Shown here piece after piece: positions 1 to 9,106 of a stretch of DNA of 22,500 bases. Source of the DNA: Prorocentrum cordatum. Taxonomy: Eukaryota > Sar > Dinophyceae > Prorocentrales > Prorocentraceae. The stretch spans positions 7,501 to 30,000 of the forward strand of contig CAUYUJ010003879.1 in assembly GCA_963575745.1 (NCBI GenBank), read 5' to 3'. The notes under the pieces are model-generated. The model was not told where the DNA came from and ran no database searches. It saw only the letters and a program-made list of their open reading frames with translations. Within the stretch, counting starts at the first letter, position 1; each line of letters starts with the position of its first letter. The translations under genes were made by a program, and so were the position numbers.

Positions 1-41
1 CTCGTCCTCAGGATTCCTCTTCATCCTATCTTACACGCCCG

Positions 42-1821
42 CTATTCCCCCGATCGGGGCTCCGCGAGCGGCTTCTCCGGCGTCGGGCCCACGGGCTTGG
101 CCTTCTTCTTGGGGGGCGGGGTCTCCTGGCGGCGCCGAGGGGGAGAGGTGGGGGAAGAGCACGAGGGGCAGCCAGAGATGCGCACGAGGAGGGCGAGGAG
201 AAGGGGGAGGGAGAAGAGGAGGAAGACTTGGTAAAGGAGGAGGGAAAAGAGGAGCAGGAGGAGGCAAAGCGGATCCCAAGAAGGGTCGCACCACCACTAA
301 GCCAGGCCCGCGAGACGGTCTAGGAATCGGAACGCACTAAGGGGAAGCTTTCTTAAGGAGAGCATGCCACGGGCACGGGGCCGAGGACGCATAGACCTCG
401 GAATGTTTCCCCCCCCTCCCCAATTTGAATCCCCCTCGAGCTCCAGCTCGCCGTCGCAGTCGTCCGCGCACCCGGGATCGTCAGTGCACCATGTGCCGGG
501 GGCCCCCTCTGGTTTCTTCATCACGGGCGCCGCCGCTGGCCTCTTCATCCGAGCTGCCGGCTTCCGACTCACGAGCCCAATGTCATCTCCGTCCTCATCT
601 GCGGCCTCGTCGTCCTCCTCCTCTTCCTCCTCCTCCTTGACTTATTTCTTCACTTTTTTCTTGTTCTCGAGGTCCTTGGGATTCGGGGGCCCTGAGATCT
701 TGAGCTCGCCGTCCTTCGAGAGGTAGCTGTTCGGGAACTCTGTGGTCAACATACCGCTCTTGAACACCACCTGGACGAATCCCCCCCCCATCTCCGGCTT
801 TGAACGTCGTGGCTGTCTCTTGGGAGCCGTCGGAAAACAAGCAGATGCCGGTCCGCAATGAGATGTCGAAATACTTCCCGACCTCCTCTGGCTCCTCGTC
901 CTCCATCTCCTCTACCGCGGCGGCATCCCCGTCGCCCTCCCAGCACTGCTGGTCCTCGTCGTCAGACTCGACCAGGGAAACTCGAGCGAGGTGCAAGTTG
1001 AGGAAGGGGCTCTTCTCTGGCTTGGTTTGGCGATCAGGGACATCGGAGGCCTTCGAGAGCTCGGTGTGAACTGGGGGGCGCGTGATGAAAGAGTAGATCC
1101 TTACCAAGGCGCTCGGATGGTGAGGGGGCCCAGGTGGCTCCGAAGGAAACTTGGCGAGAAGACGCTGGCACTGGAAATGTTTCCTCCGGATGTGGCACAG
1201 CGTGACCTTCGTCACGTAAGCATATTCTTTCGCCAACTGGTCTATGTTTCCGTTGTTCTGGCGGCAAGCAACTCGCTCCGCGATGACCCGCCGCCGAGGA
1301 TTCTCGTTGATGGCGTCCTGGGGGATTTGGCATTCAAACAGACCCTTCTCGTCTTCCTCCTTCCTCCTCCCTCCAGCTCCATCACATTTCTTTTCCTTTC
1401 CCAGTCCTCCCATCCTTTCCCCGTCTTCCGTCCCCTCCTCCTCCCTCCTCCTCCTCCTCCTCCTCCTCCTCCTCCTCCTCCTCCTCCTCCTCCTCTTTCT
1501 TCCCTCCCACTCCGCCACCTCCTCCCGCCCCTTCCCCATGCCTCCTATTCCAAACTATCGCACTCCGGACCCATTCCAAGTCATGGGGCTCAAGGGTCGG
1601 GTAAGGGGGACAGTGCCATTTAGAATGCCCCCGTCCGTGAACGCTTCCACCAGGTCGCCCCATGCAAAGAAGCCCCCCCTCGGGTCCAGGGACAGGAGCT
1701 TCGTGAGAAACTGCTCGTGGTCCATGAGGCCCTGCACGCTGAGGCCCTTCTTCATGTCCTTGGAACCATACCGCAGCACGCCGTGGTCGAGCCAACCGTC
1801 GATGAAGGGCAGCGCGCACTC
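42..1821 (-). CDS. 3' part of a multi-exon gene, Lys/Pro/Ala-rich C terminus; product unknown, possibly a pseudogene
   Basis: I do not recognise the protein. On the minus strand three coding-like blocks line up. Block one is about 1821-1610: it follows a long pyrimidine tract ending in CAG and contains the stretch DHEQFLTKLLSLDPRGGFFA. Block two runs from about 1346 to 430; it opens near KGLFECQIPQ, carries an acidic run and FDISLRTGICLFSDG. Block three is 125-42: it follows another pyrimidine tract ending CCGCCAG, encodes PPPKKKAKP (NLS-like) and stops with TAG at 44-42. Block two has two defects. At the C9 run 781-789 (G9 in coding sense) the sensible frame moves by one base, continuing as FVQVVFKSGMLTTEF. 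A TAA at 644-642 is then followed in the same frame by an acidic run and MKRPAAAPVMKKPEG, a motif style I associate with dinoflagellate linkers. The 5' end was not found. Exon limits are by eye. Either this is a pseudogene, or the breaks are assembly errors or small introns. Confidence 0.5.
1438..1498. repeat. (CCT)n microsatellite in a probable intron
   Basis: About 19 nearly perfect CTC/CCT triplets. They lie between the two upstream coding blocks of the minus-strand gene and create artificial poly-Arg, poly-Glu and poly-Leu reading frames in all directions. Confidence 0.9.
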
Positions 1822-1854
1822 CTGATGAGAAAGGGACGGGCCAGGATGGCAAGA

Positions 1855-2150
1855 GCGACGGGATGAGGATGAGGACGGAAGAGGACGAGGATGAGGCTGA
1901 GGAGGAGGAAAAGGCGGATGAGGAGGAGCAGGAGGAGAAGGATTGGAATCACGAGGAGGAGGAGAAGGAGAAGGAGAAGGAGGAGGAGGAGGAGGAGGAG
2001 GAGGAGAGCGAGGATGGCGAGGGCGATTAGGACAAGGTTCAGAAGGAGAAGGACGAGGAAGTGGAGAAGGACTAGGGCTAGGAGGAGGGTGGAGGAGGAA
2101 GGAGAGGGTATGAGAAGGTGGAGGTGGAGGAGGATACGATTCTTACAGGA
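1855..2150. repeat. GGA/GAA-rich purine tract, pyrimidine tract of an intron on the minus strand
   Basis: Almost 300 bases are nearly all purine on the plus strand. Read on the minus strand this is a very long C/T tract ending TTTCTCATCAG just before a coding-like block that starts GAGTGCGCG. It can therefore be read as an expanded polypyrimidine tract in front of a 3' splice site. Confidence 0.7.
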
Positions 2151-3070
2151 CAATGTGAATTAAGTAGTGAGCTCCTTGATCTGCACGGGCGCTGGCTCAT
2201 CGAATACTGCATCGGTGGTGGAGGGTACCCAACACTTTGCTCGTGTCGAGGCCATGCCAGCCTCGCTCTCTCAATCTCTTGGCCCGAAACGGCTATTGCT
2301 GAGGGTGCGAAGGCTTCCTCTCCCCTGAACGTGGGTGGCATTTGCTGTAGGCAGTGCTCACCATGGACCCCTCGTTGCTAATCTGCCTTCGGGGGATTCC
2401 GGCAATTTCCAGCGGTCGATGGCGGTCTCCGGCGGTTTCCGGCGGTCTTCTTCGCGTAAGTTGGGCGGTTCAGGTTAACAAGGGGTCCATGATCGAACAC
2501 TTATGGCCGACACGCAGACATACTAGTACTATATGTCCTCCTTGGAGGCGCGCATCCGACCCGAACATATAGTATACCCATCTTCGATCTTGTAGTATAA
2601 ATTTTCCCGAGCGGTGTGGCCAGAAAGCGCCTGCCACAACGCATATAGTATAAGATTTCTCGGTGCGCGCGTCGCTTCTTCGGGGGGGGATGCACATATA
2701 GTATCAGTATGTTGGGGTGACGCCGAACCTAACCTTCGTCGCGCGGCGAGATGGAAGGGAAGGGGGATGCTTCCAGTGGGACGGGTGGGCGGGAGGAGGA
2801 GGAGGAAAACGTTGAGGAAAGGGGGTGTGACGTGACGTGATGTCGCAGAGTCGTGGCGTCTTGGTGACTTGCAGCGTAGTGGTGGGAGTTGCTCTGGTGT
2901 CTTGGTGGCGCTGCGTCGCTGTGCAGTGGTGTCGCAGCTTTGCGATGTCGAGGGTCGTGTCCACGTGTTTTGTTAGTGTTTGTGTTTTTGTTGTTACTTT
3001 CTGCAATCACAACTATCTTCAGGTGTTGGGTCGGTCCTCCAGAGACACCGCCCCACGCCCACACCTTCCC
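2150..3070. other. Non-coding stretch with short repeated motifs, no gene seen
   Basis: No convincing coding region. At 2396-2455 a degenerate 10-12 base unit of the type TTTCCGGCGGTC repeats about five times. At 2515-2710 the motif CATATAGTAT recurs (see separate entry). From 2705 to 3070 I see only GC-rich sequence with no codon signal. Confidence 0.5.
2520..2706. repeat. Recurring CATATAGTAT motif
   Basis: CATATAGTAT occurs near 2566, 2642 and 2695. A partial copy (TGTAGTATAA) lies near 2592, and an inverted partial (ACTATATG) near 2528. These AT-rich islands sit in GC-rich DNA and the intervening sequences are not similar. Function unknown. Confidence 0.55.
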
Positions 3071-3074
3071 CATA

Positions 3075-3495
3075 GAGAGCTCCACCGAAAACCTCAGTGG
3101 CAGCGCCCGCATGCGTCCACCCCACCACGTAATATTTGGTCCCTCGCACGTTTCGTGGACCCATGGGGAGCTCCACCGAATGCCCCAGTGACAGCGCCCG
3201 CATCGCCCACCCAATCGCTTTTGCGGACCCCACGCGTTGGGCTTCATTCCACCGAAGGCCTCCCCACCACGCAATATATGCAGACCCCTCGCACGTTCCA
3301 TGGCCACGTAAGGATCTACATGGGCAGACCATTCAAGCAAACACCGTGGCCTCATACAAGAGCTCCTCCGAAGGCCCCAGCTGCAGCGTCCGCATGCACC
3401 CGATCCACTAGTTTGCCAGACCCCTCTCACGCTTCGATGGTGGCCACATGGAGGGCTCCTCCGAAGGTCCCAACGGCAGCGCCCGCATGCGCGCG
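3075..3495. repeat. Degenerate tandem repeat, unit about 92 bp, about five copies
   Basis: The anchor CTCCACCGAA / CTCCTCCGAA followed by GGCCCCAG and CAGCGCCCGCATGC recurs at about 3080, 3171, 3247, 3363 and 3456. Intervals are 91, 76, 116 and 93 bases. A second anchor, CCCCTCGCACGTT near TGGCCACATGG, recurs between them. Long reading frames cross this repeat on both strands but their proteins look like translated repeat, not genes. Confidence 0.75.
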
Positions 3496-3504
3496 CACAC
3501 TTCA

Positions 3505-4020
3505 CAGACGCACACACGCACACACGCACACACACACACACACATGCACGCACACGCCAACGCGCAAACACGTTTTTTGGCACTGCGATCACGTGCGCGG
3601 GCGCGCTTGTGTACATGGCACGTATGATGTGTGAGTGCGTGCTTACAGTCACACGCAAGCACGCGCGCACACACACACAAGCACGCGCGTGTGTATGTGT
3701 GTTCGTGTGTGTGTGTGTTTGTGTGTGCGCGCGCGTTCTCTCTGCGCGCACACGCACACACATTTGCCACAATGCGTCATCGATACCGGAGTCCGAAGGC
3801 CCATCAATATACATACATACATACATACATACATACAGACAGACAGACAGACAGACAGACATACATACATACATATGTGTGTGGCTGCATGCATGTATAA
3901 ACATATGTGCCTATAGGTGTGCTTACATACTACATACATGCGTACATGCATACATTTATATATCATTATTATTATTATTATTTACGTATATGCATACACA
4001 CATATATATATACATATATG
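3505..4020. repeat. Compound microsatellite: CA/GT, CATA, CAGA, ATT
   Basis: In order: (CA)n at 3508-3545; mixed CA and GT blocks to about 3765; (CATA)n at 3809-3833; (CAGA)n at 3834-3860; CATA again to 3875; (ATT)n at 3963-3982; alternating TA/CA to 4020. No gene is supported; the many reading frames here are low-complexity. Confidence 0.9.
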
Positions 4021-4080
4021 CACACATGACCACGACGTGTTGGCCGCACTCTTTTTTAAAGTTGAGACACACGTGCGTGT

Positions 4081-4106
4081 GTGCGTGTGCTTTACCGCAC
4101 ACGCAC
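4081..4106. repeat. Perfect short inverted repeat
   Basis: GTGCGTGTGC (4081-4090) and GCACACGCAC (4097-4106) are exact reverse complements separated by TTTACC. The stem extends one more pair (4080/4107). It probably derives from adjacent GT and CA microsatellites. Confidence 0.8.
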
Positions 4107-4145
4107 AAGTGTCGAATCCCTAATCTAAAACTGAGCCCGAAACCC

Positions 4146-4345
4146 AACATTGAGAATGAACTGTTTTGATCTGCGGGTCGAGAGCGAGCCTCTTCCGATA
4201 GAAGCTAAGCGGGCCGCGCACAGCTTTAATTAAAACATTGAGAATGAACATGCGATTGCGAATGTGCGATCGCAGAGTTCAATGACGGTACTCTGCATGC
4301 GTCGACCCACGCATTACGGCCCTCTTCATGGTGGTTCAATGACGG
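4146..4345. repeat. Two pairs of short direct repeats
   Basis: AACATTGAGAATGAAC occurs at about 4146 and 4234 (88 apart). GTTCAATGACGG occurs at 4277 and 4334 (57 apart). The sequence between is unique and contains no gene that I can support. Confidence 0.65.
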
Positions 4346-4450
4346 CGCGCCAAGAGCTAAAAATTAACTCCTGGAGTCAAAAAAAGACGCGGTGTTAAAA
4401 ATAAGCGCCTCGGTGCTTATTTTGCGCAAGAGCTAACTTTTAAGCTCTTC
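4346..4450. repeat. Cluster of small hairpins
   Basis: Within 105 bases there are several inverted repeats: ACTCC-T-GGAGT near 4370; ATAAGCGCC/GGTGCTTAT near 4401-4420; and AAGAGCT/AGCTCTT at about 4429-4449 with an 8-base loop. The segment GCGC(C)AAGAGCTAA also occurs twice (near 4347 and 4425). The arrangement is compact and AT-rich compared with its surroundings, like a miniature mobile element, but I found no clear terminal repeats or target duplication. Confidence 0.5.
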
Positions 4451-4764
4451 CGGCTCCCTGGGAAGTCCTCCAGGAGCCGCCGCCCGATGTCGGCCAGAAG
4501 CCAGCGGGCGGCCAGAAGCGCAGCGCCGACAGCCAGGAGGAGCGCAAGAAGAAAGAGGCGAAGCTGGTCGAGGAAGAAGCGGTGGGCAGCCCCGGCGCGC
4601 GCAGCATGTCGTTGAAGTTTTCGCACACGTACCAGAGCTTGTCGGATATGCCGCCCGCGGTGGGGATGGTGTTCAGACAGATCTTGGAGGCTCCTGAGAA
4701 TTACCAGACGCCGACAGGCACCAGGGAGACTTTCACCGCCACGTACAAGGCGGAGCGCTACTAG
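4444..4764 (+). pseudogene. Orphan coding-like fragment, product unknown
   Basis: An open frame runs from just after a TAA at 4441 to a TAG at 4762-4764. It reads a charged helix (EERKKKEAKLVEEEA), then from the first ATG (4606) MSLKFSHTYQSLSD and a tail ending FTATYKAERY. Codon use and amino-acid balance look coding, unlike the flanking DNA. A sequence weakly resembling a spliced-leader relict (CGGTGCTTATTTTGCGCAAG, about 4411-4430) lies just upstream. No family recognised. It may be a 5'-damaged retrocopy, or a last exon whose upstream exons I cannot see. Confidence 0.4.
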
Positions 4765-4769
4765 GCTGA

Positions 4770-5530
4770 CCGTCACACGCGACGATGCAACAGTGGCATC
4801 TGAGACGGGTGCCGCATTTCTCACTTGGGGATTTGAAGGCGACAGGCCTTCTGGGTCAGCAATAGCAAGGCGTGCGCGACAGGTCTTGCTGGGACGTTCC
4901 AGCTCATAGCGGCTGGAAAACAAACCGACGTTTTAGTTGTGCAATCGTTTTATTGTTGCCAGTTGCTCGAGGGACGATGCGGATCAGTATTTTTTCACAT
5001 GCATCGAGTCTGCTGTCGGCATTGTTTGGTGCGCCGCAAAGGTACGAGTGCGGCCAGGCAAATTAAGGAAACCGTCCCTCCACGATCCCATGGCCCCAAA
5101 TTGGTTCCCAGCGAAGTCCTCAAGCCACTGGCGCAGCCAAGATTGCCAGGCGGCGGCCAAGCGCGCAGCCTGTGGCGCAACCAATGGGAGACCATCCAAG
5201 GCACGAAAAAACATGTGGCGCAGCCGACCCTCAAGGCGCAACTCATGGCATAGCCTATGGCATAACCTATGGCATAACCTATAGCACAACCTATGGTACA
5301 ACCTATAGCCCAATAGCGCTACATCCCTATAGCCTTAAAGCCTTTGAGCCCTATAGCCCTAAGCCGGGATAGGGGACGGCGCAGCCTCTGCATAGATGCG
5401 GCACAGGGAAAAGGATGACGAGAACAAGGGATAGGAGATGTTGCGGCTCTGCAGGAAGGAAGGGCGGCTGGACAGGAGGAGGAGGAAGGCGTGAAGAGGA
5501 GGGTGAAATGACAATTGTCAGCTCGCTGGC
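4770..5530. other. Intergenic region, no gene supported
   Basis: Reading frames here are short and inconsistent between strands. Apart from the TATAGCCC-type repeat at 5240-5370, I see no structure and no gene. Confidence 0.5.
5240..5370. repeat. Degenerate (C)CTATAGCC / CCTATGGCATAA repeat
   Basis: CCTATGGCATAA-like units (about 12 bases) repeat from about 5246 to 5312, grading into CCCTATAGCCCTAA-like units to 5370. The reverse complement of the second type (TTAGGGCTATAGGG) is the unit of the repeat at 18465-18680. Confidence 0.7.
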
Positions 5531-5532
5531 AG

Positions 5533-8500
5533 TCACGACCCCACGTGACTGAATCCCTCCTCAAGCACGCGAAACTTCTTCACGAAGTTTTCAATCCCAA
5601 CAAACACATTCTTCTGCAAATTACCATTCCTCTGAAGCCTCCGGCCCTCAGTGTGTGAGACGATGCCGACAGCCTGAAGTGGCCGATGTTGCCTGACAGG
5701 CCCTGTCGAAACCTTGATGGTGAGCTCAGCGAACTCCTCGCGAGTTGGGGCCAACCTCCAAATGCTGAAATGTAAATTGACTGCCCGGTTTATCACGCGA
5801 ACTGCCTCACGACTCTCTTGTCGAAAGCCGTCGCTCATCCACACGTAGCGCGGCAATCGCGCCGAGCCTCCAAACCGCAACGCAGCTTTATACTGCACAG
5901 AGGACCCGCTGGTGCCTTCAACGAAGGCCAGGTCGCAAATAATCCCACCTGAAAGAGTGAACACTAAGTCAATCAAAGGATCACACGCCCCGGGGCGCGC
6001 AACTACACAGTGAGAGGCGTCAATGGGATTGTCTGCGATTTGGATCTGCTTTCGTAGAAGGGTCGACGTGGCTTCAGGCACATCACTGGCCACGAACACC
6101 GTGTCGACGCCTGGGCGTGGGCGGCCATGCTCTGGGCTTGGTCCAGTGACCAAGCGTCTGGTCTGTTCAGCCTTTCTTCGCCACTTGGCCCTCAAACCTA
6201 AGATGTGCAATTGCAAGTCATCAGCGTCCTGCCGTTCTCCCTCGGCGACTTCTGGGTCCAAGATATGCCCAGCTGATATTGCAGTCGAGCGATTCTTCCT
6301 GCGCTTGTTTGCATTGAACCGTACTTCTTTTGTCATGCCATCATCCCAGACTTGGACAGCTCCTGCAACTGCTTTGTCTCGAACCTCGATAAGGTCCAGC
6401 TGTTTAGCTCGATCATATCGGGTTGCCTCTTGCAGTGCTCGTCTGTGCTGGTCACTGATTTTTGAAAGACCTCCCTGAAGGCTGCATTGCTGTCGGCCCC
6501 TGTGTTTTCGAAGCCCACTGGTTTTGCGAGGACATCCGTATAATGACTGCCACACGCCTCGCGCGCGCTCCAGGATATGGTCGACGAGCCCATGTGGCAC
6601 CTCAGCATTCATGGGGAACATGTGCATTATGCGCAACCTTGCGATCTCCATTCCCTCAGAGAGGCATGACCTCCTCGACGTGAATACCAACTGCTGCAAA
6701 CTGTGCGCGTGCTCAACACCTGATGTTGCCATGCCACAAAACGTTAAATATCTGACCACAAGATCCTTCAATGCAACATTGGATGGTCTCGCATCGGTGC
6801 GTAGCTTTTCAATCTTTTTGATCGCGTGGGCCCATGCGTTGCGATTGGTTTCCCCCCCGGCAACAAGCTTCTGCACCTCTGGGAAATGATCGGCATAGGC
6901 TTGGCTCAGCGGAGCCAAAGGAATGTTGAATGATAGAGATAGCCGTTCAAGACAAGTGTCAACTGCACCCCGCATCTCTGGCTTCTTTGCATTCATGACA
7001 GAAAACGTTGATAAGCAGACGTCCCACTCTGGCCATTCAGCCCGCACCACGCTAATTGCCATGACAACCCAAGCATTCATGCGACTGTAAGCCAAATCCA
7101 GAGCTCCCCAGGCACCGCGCGAGTCTCCGATACAATGGGTTTGCCCTTTCAGCACCGCTGCCATTGGCTTTCTCAGCCGACTAAACATCATGAGCGTGTA
7201 ACTTTCAGGAATCTGATCAGCGTGCTTATCCACGAAGAGATGCTTGACTTCCGCGGCCCACGTGTTGATCCTGTCACTTACCTGAGCTATGTCGAACGTC
7301 TCCCTGTCAAAGAAGCGCAGGAGGCCCACAGTGCACGTGCCAGCATCTGCCATCATCGCGATGACCATTCACACTTCCATCCCTTCATCACCGGCGATAA
7401 ACTCGATGAAGGACAATGCGTCTTTCCCTTGGTCATCTGTTCTTGATCTTGCGATCCATATCGCTGTGTGCACCAGTGCTGAAAAGAAAACGACAAACCT
7501 CTGAAGTGGCCGCACATTGCTGTTGAATCGATTCAATGCGTGAGACAAATTCTTTATCTGATGCCTACTGTGGTTCCCGGCGTAGTCATGCATGCGGACT
7601 TCTTTCATGAATCGTCCTTTCATCACTGTACTGTTGCGGATTCGCTGCATGATCGAAGTGCGCTGCCGCGCAACCTTGCCGATGACATCCTTGACGCGCA
7701 GGTCCCCGCGCATCCAAGGTCGCCTCGAGATTCGAGAGGCAGCGTGAGTAGGATCTTTCCCCAAGTAGACAGTGTTATAGAACATCGGGTCTGGCATGTC
7801 GAAGAATGCTTTTGAAAGTTCAACCCCTGCCAGCTGCTCAAACTGCTCACAATCAGCATCGAAGCCCAGACTTATGCTGCGGATGTGGTCGTAGAGGTGT
7901 TCATTGAATTGCGGCCGTTTATGTTTTTTTTTTTTTTGGCGAGAACGCCTGGCGGCCCAGAAAATTGCGCGCATAATTCTTGAACAATCTTTTTCACGGC
8001 GACCACGTGTGCATCAACGGCGTCGGTTCTGCCAGTTTTTATCAAAGATAAGTCAGCGTGCCCAAGATACCCCCTGAAGCTCTGACATTCATGGTTCGTG
8101 CACCGGTATCGCAACGTGAGTCTATGTGCCCTCGCATCGGAGAGCAGGACGAGAGCTTTCGCCTCTGTGAGTACATCTTGCTGGTGATGTTTGCACGCCT
8201 CTCCGATGCAATACTCCATCTGTGTGCGCTTGTTGCGAGCAGCCACTCCGTCGATCGTCATGGCCAGCGGCTGGTTGTTCCGTCGAGCGTCAAGAACTGC
8301 GCGGAAGGCTTGGAGTGGAGGCGCCGATGCATCGTCCAGGCAAACAATGGCGCATTTCAGGCATTGTCGACATTCACACAGTTCGGCAGCGTTCACCTTA
8401 TGCGACGTCAGTGCTTCGTGCCTGCGCAAGTGTGCCCTCAGATAACCAAGTGAGCCAGTCACGGGCCAGCGTGGCCCTTGCTCTGGCTGGTAGGAGCATG

Positions 8501-8636
8501 CCTTGCAGCTGAGACGGTTCCCTCTCGCCATCAACCATGTGCCTAATGCGCCGTCGTGCGAGCAAATGGGGAACGACTCTTTGAGGTCATCACGAGTAGC
8601 CTTGGCCAACTCTCGTCGCACTGAGCTGGCTGACAT
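5533..8636 (-). pseudogene. hAT-like transposase or transposase-derived gene, broken by a frameshift and a stop
   Basis: Three in-line segments form one protein of about 1030 residues. Segment 1 starts at ATG 8636 and has a C-x2-C (LSCKACSY) plus HLRRHEALTSH, a BED-like zinc-finger pattern; TIDGV and LSDARAHRL hold candidate acidic residues. At the A14 run (7937-7924) the frame shifts: an A15 or A12 run would restore it. Segment 2 (to 7372) includes KDPTHAASRISRRPW. A TGA at 7371-7369 interrupts the same frame, and segment 3 (7368-5533) continues. About 6777-6619 it reads LKDLVVRYLTF...ATSGVEH..S...SRRSCLSEGMEIARL, resembling the hAT C-terminal dimerisation region. The similarity is by eye. 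Related large families are, as I recall, abundant and uncharacterised in dinoflagellates. A DinoSL relict abuts the start codon, so this copy is probably retroposed. There are no introns in this long gene. Whether the breaks are biological or assembly errors is open. Confidence 0.55.
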
Positions 8637-8657
8637 AATGAGCCCAAATGGCTACGA
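8637..8657 (-). other. Relict dinoflagellate spliced leader (DinoSL) abutting the transposase-like gene
   Basis: On the minus strand the sequence CGTAGCCATTTGGGCTCA lies directly before TT and then the ATG at 8636. It matches the 21-nt core of DinoSL at 17 positions with no gaps; differences are the first base, one T to G, and the last two bases. In a genomic copy this marks reverse-transcribed, trans-spliced mRNA, a process described for dinoflagellates by Slamovits and Keeling (2008). Confidence 0.8.
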
Positions 8658-8659
8658 GT

Positions 8660-9100
8660 TTTGTCATGCTGGTTTTGTTGACGCTGTTGCAAGCTGTTGT
8701 TACCCGCGCTGACATATGATTGCATACGTCGGAGAAAAACAAGCTGACGCGTGGCACCATGTTGTGCCACGCCTTCAACACAAGGCACAGCAATGCTCAG
8801 CAATGCATGCACTGACATGTATCACGTGCTAATGCGCAACAGCACTGCATGGCATCGAAGGACGCCTGCGCATGGACCCCCAACACATCATTTCAGCGCG
8901 TGGAACACTTGGGAAACCACGTGCCTAAACCGCGTTCCGGCCCAAAGTTGGCTCATCATTAAAGAACGCATGGATCCTGGCATCGGGCCCAACCACTGCG
9001 ACCCAACCAGGGCGCGCGGAGGGGGAGGAAGAGAAGGGGAAGGGCGAGGAGGAAGAGGAGGAAGAAAAAGGGCGAGGAGGTAGAGGAGCCAGACGGCACC
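8660..9100. other. Intergenic region, no gene seen
   Basis: No supported coding sequence. From about 9008 to 9090 the plus strand is a GGA/GAA-rich purine tract. The rest is unique DNA. Confidence 0.5.
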
Positions 9101-9106
9101 CCTCAC

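Noticed and set aside
3568-3590. CGTTTTTTGGCAC as a spliced-leader relict
   Set aside because: Short match within T-run and CA repeat context, no gene downstream.
2729-3904. Long minus-strand reading frame of 391 codons
   Set aside because: It crosses the 92-bp repeat and CA/GT microsatellites; the protein is translated repeat (HTHTHT, CVCVC) with no domain.
4170-4225. GAAGCTAAGCGG resembling part of the 5S rRNA internal promoter
   Set aside because: Only about 12 bases match; the rest of a 5S gene is absent upstream and downstream.
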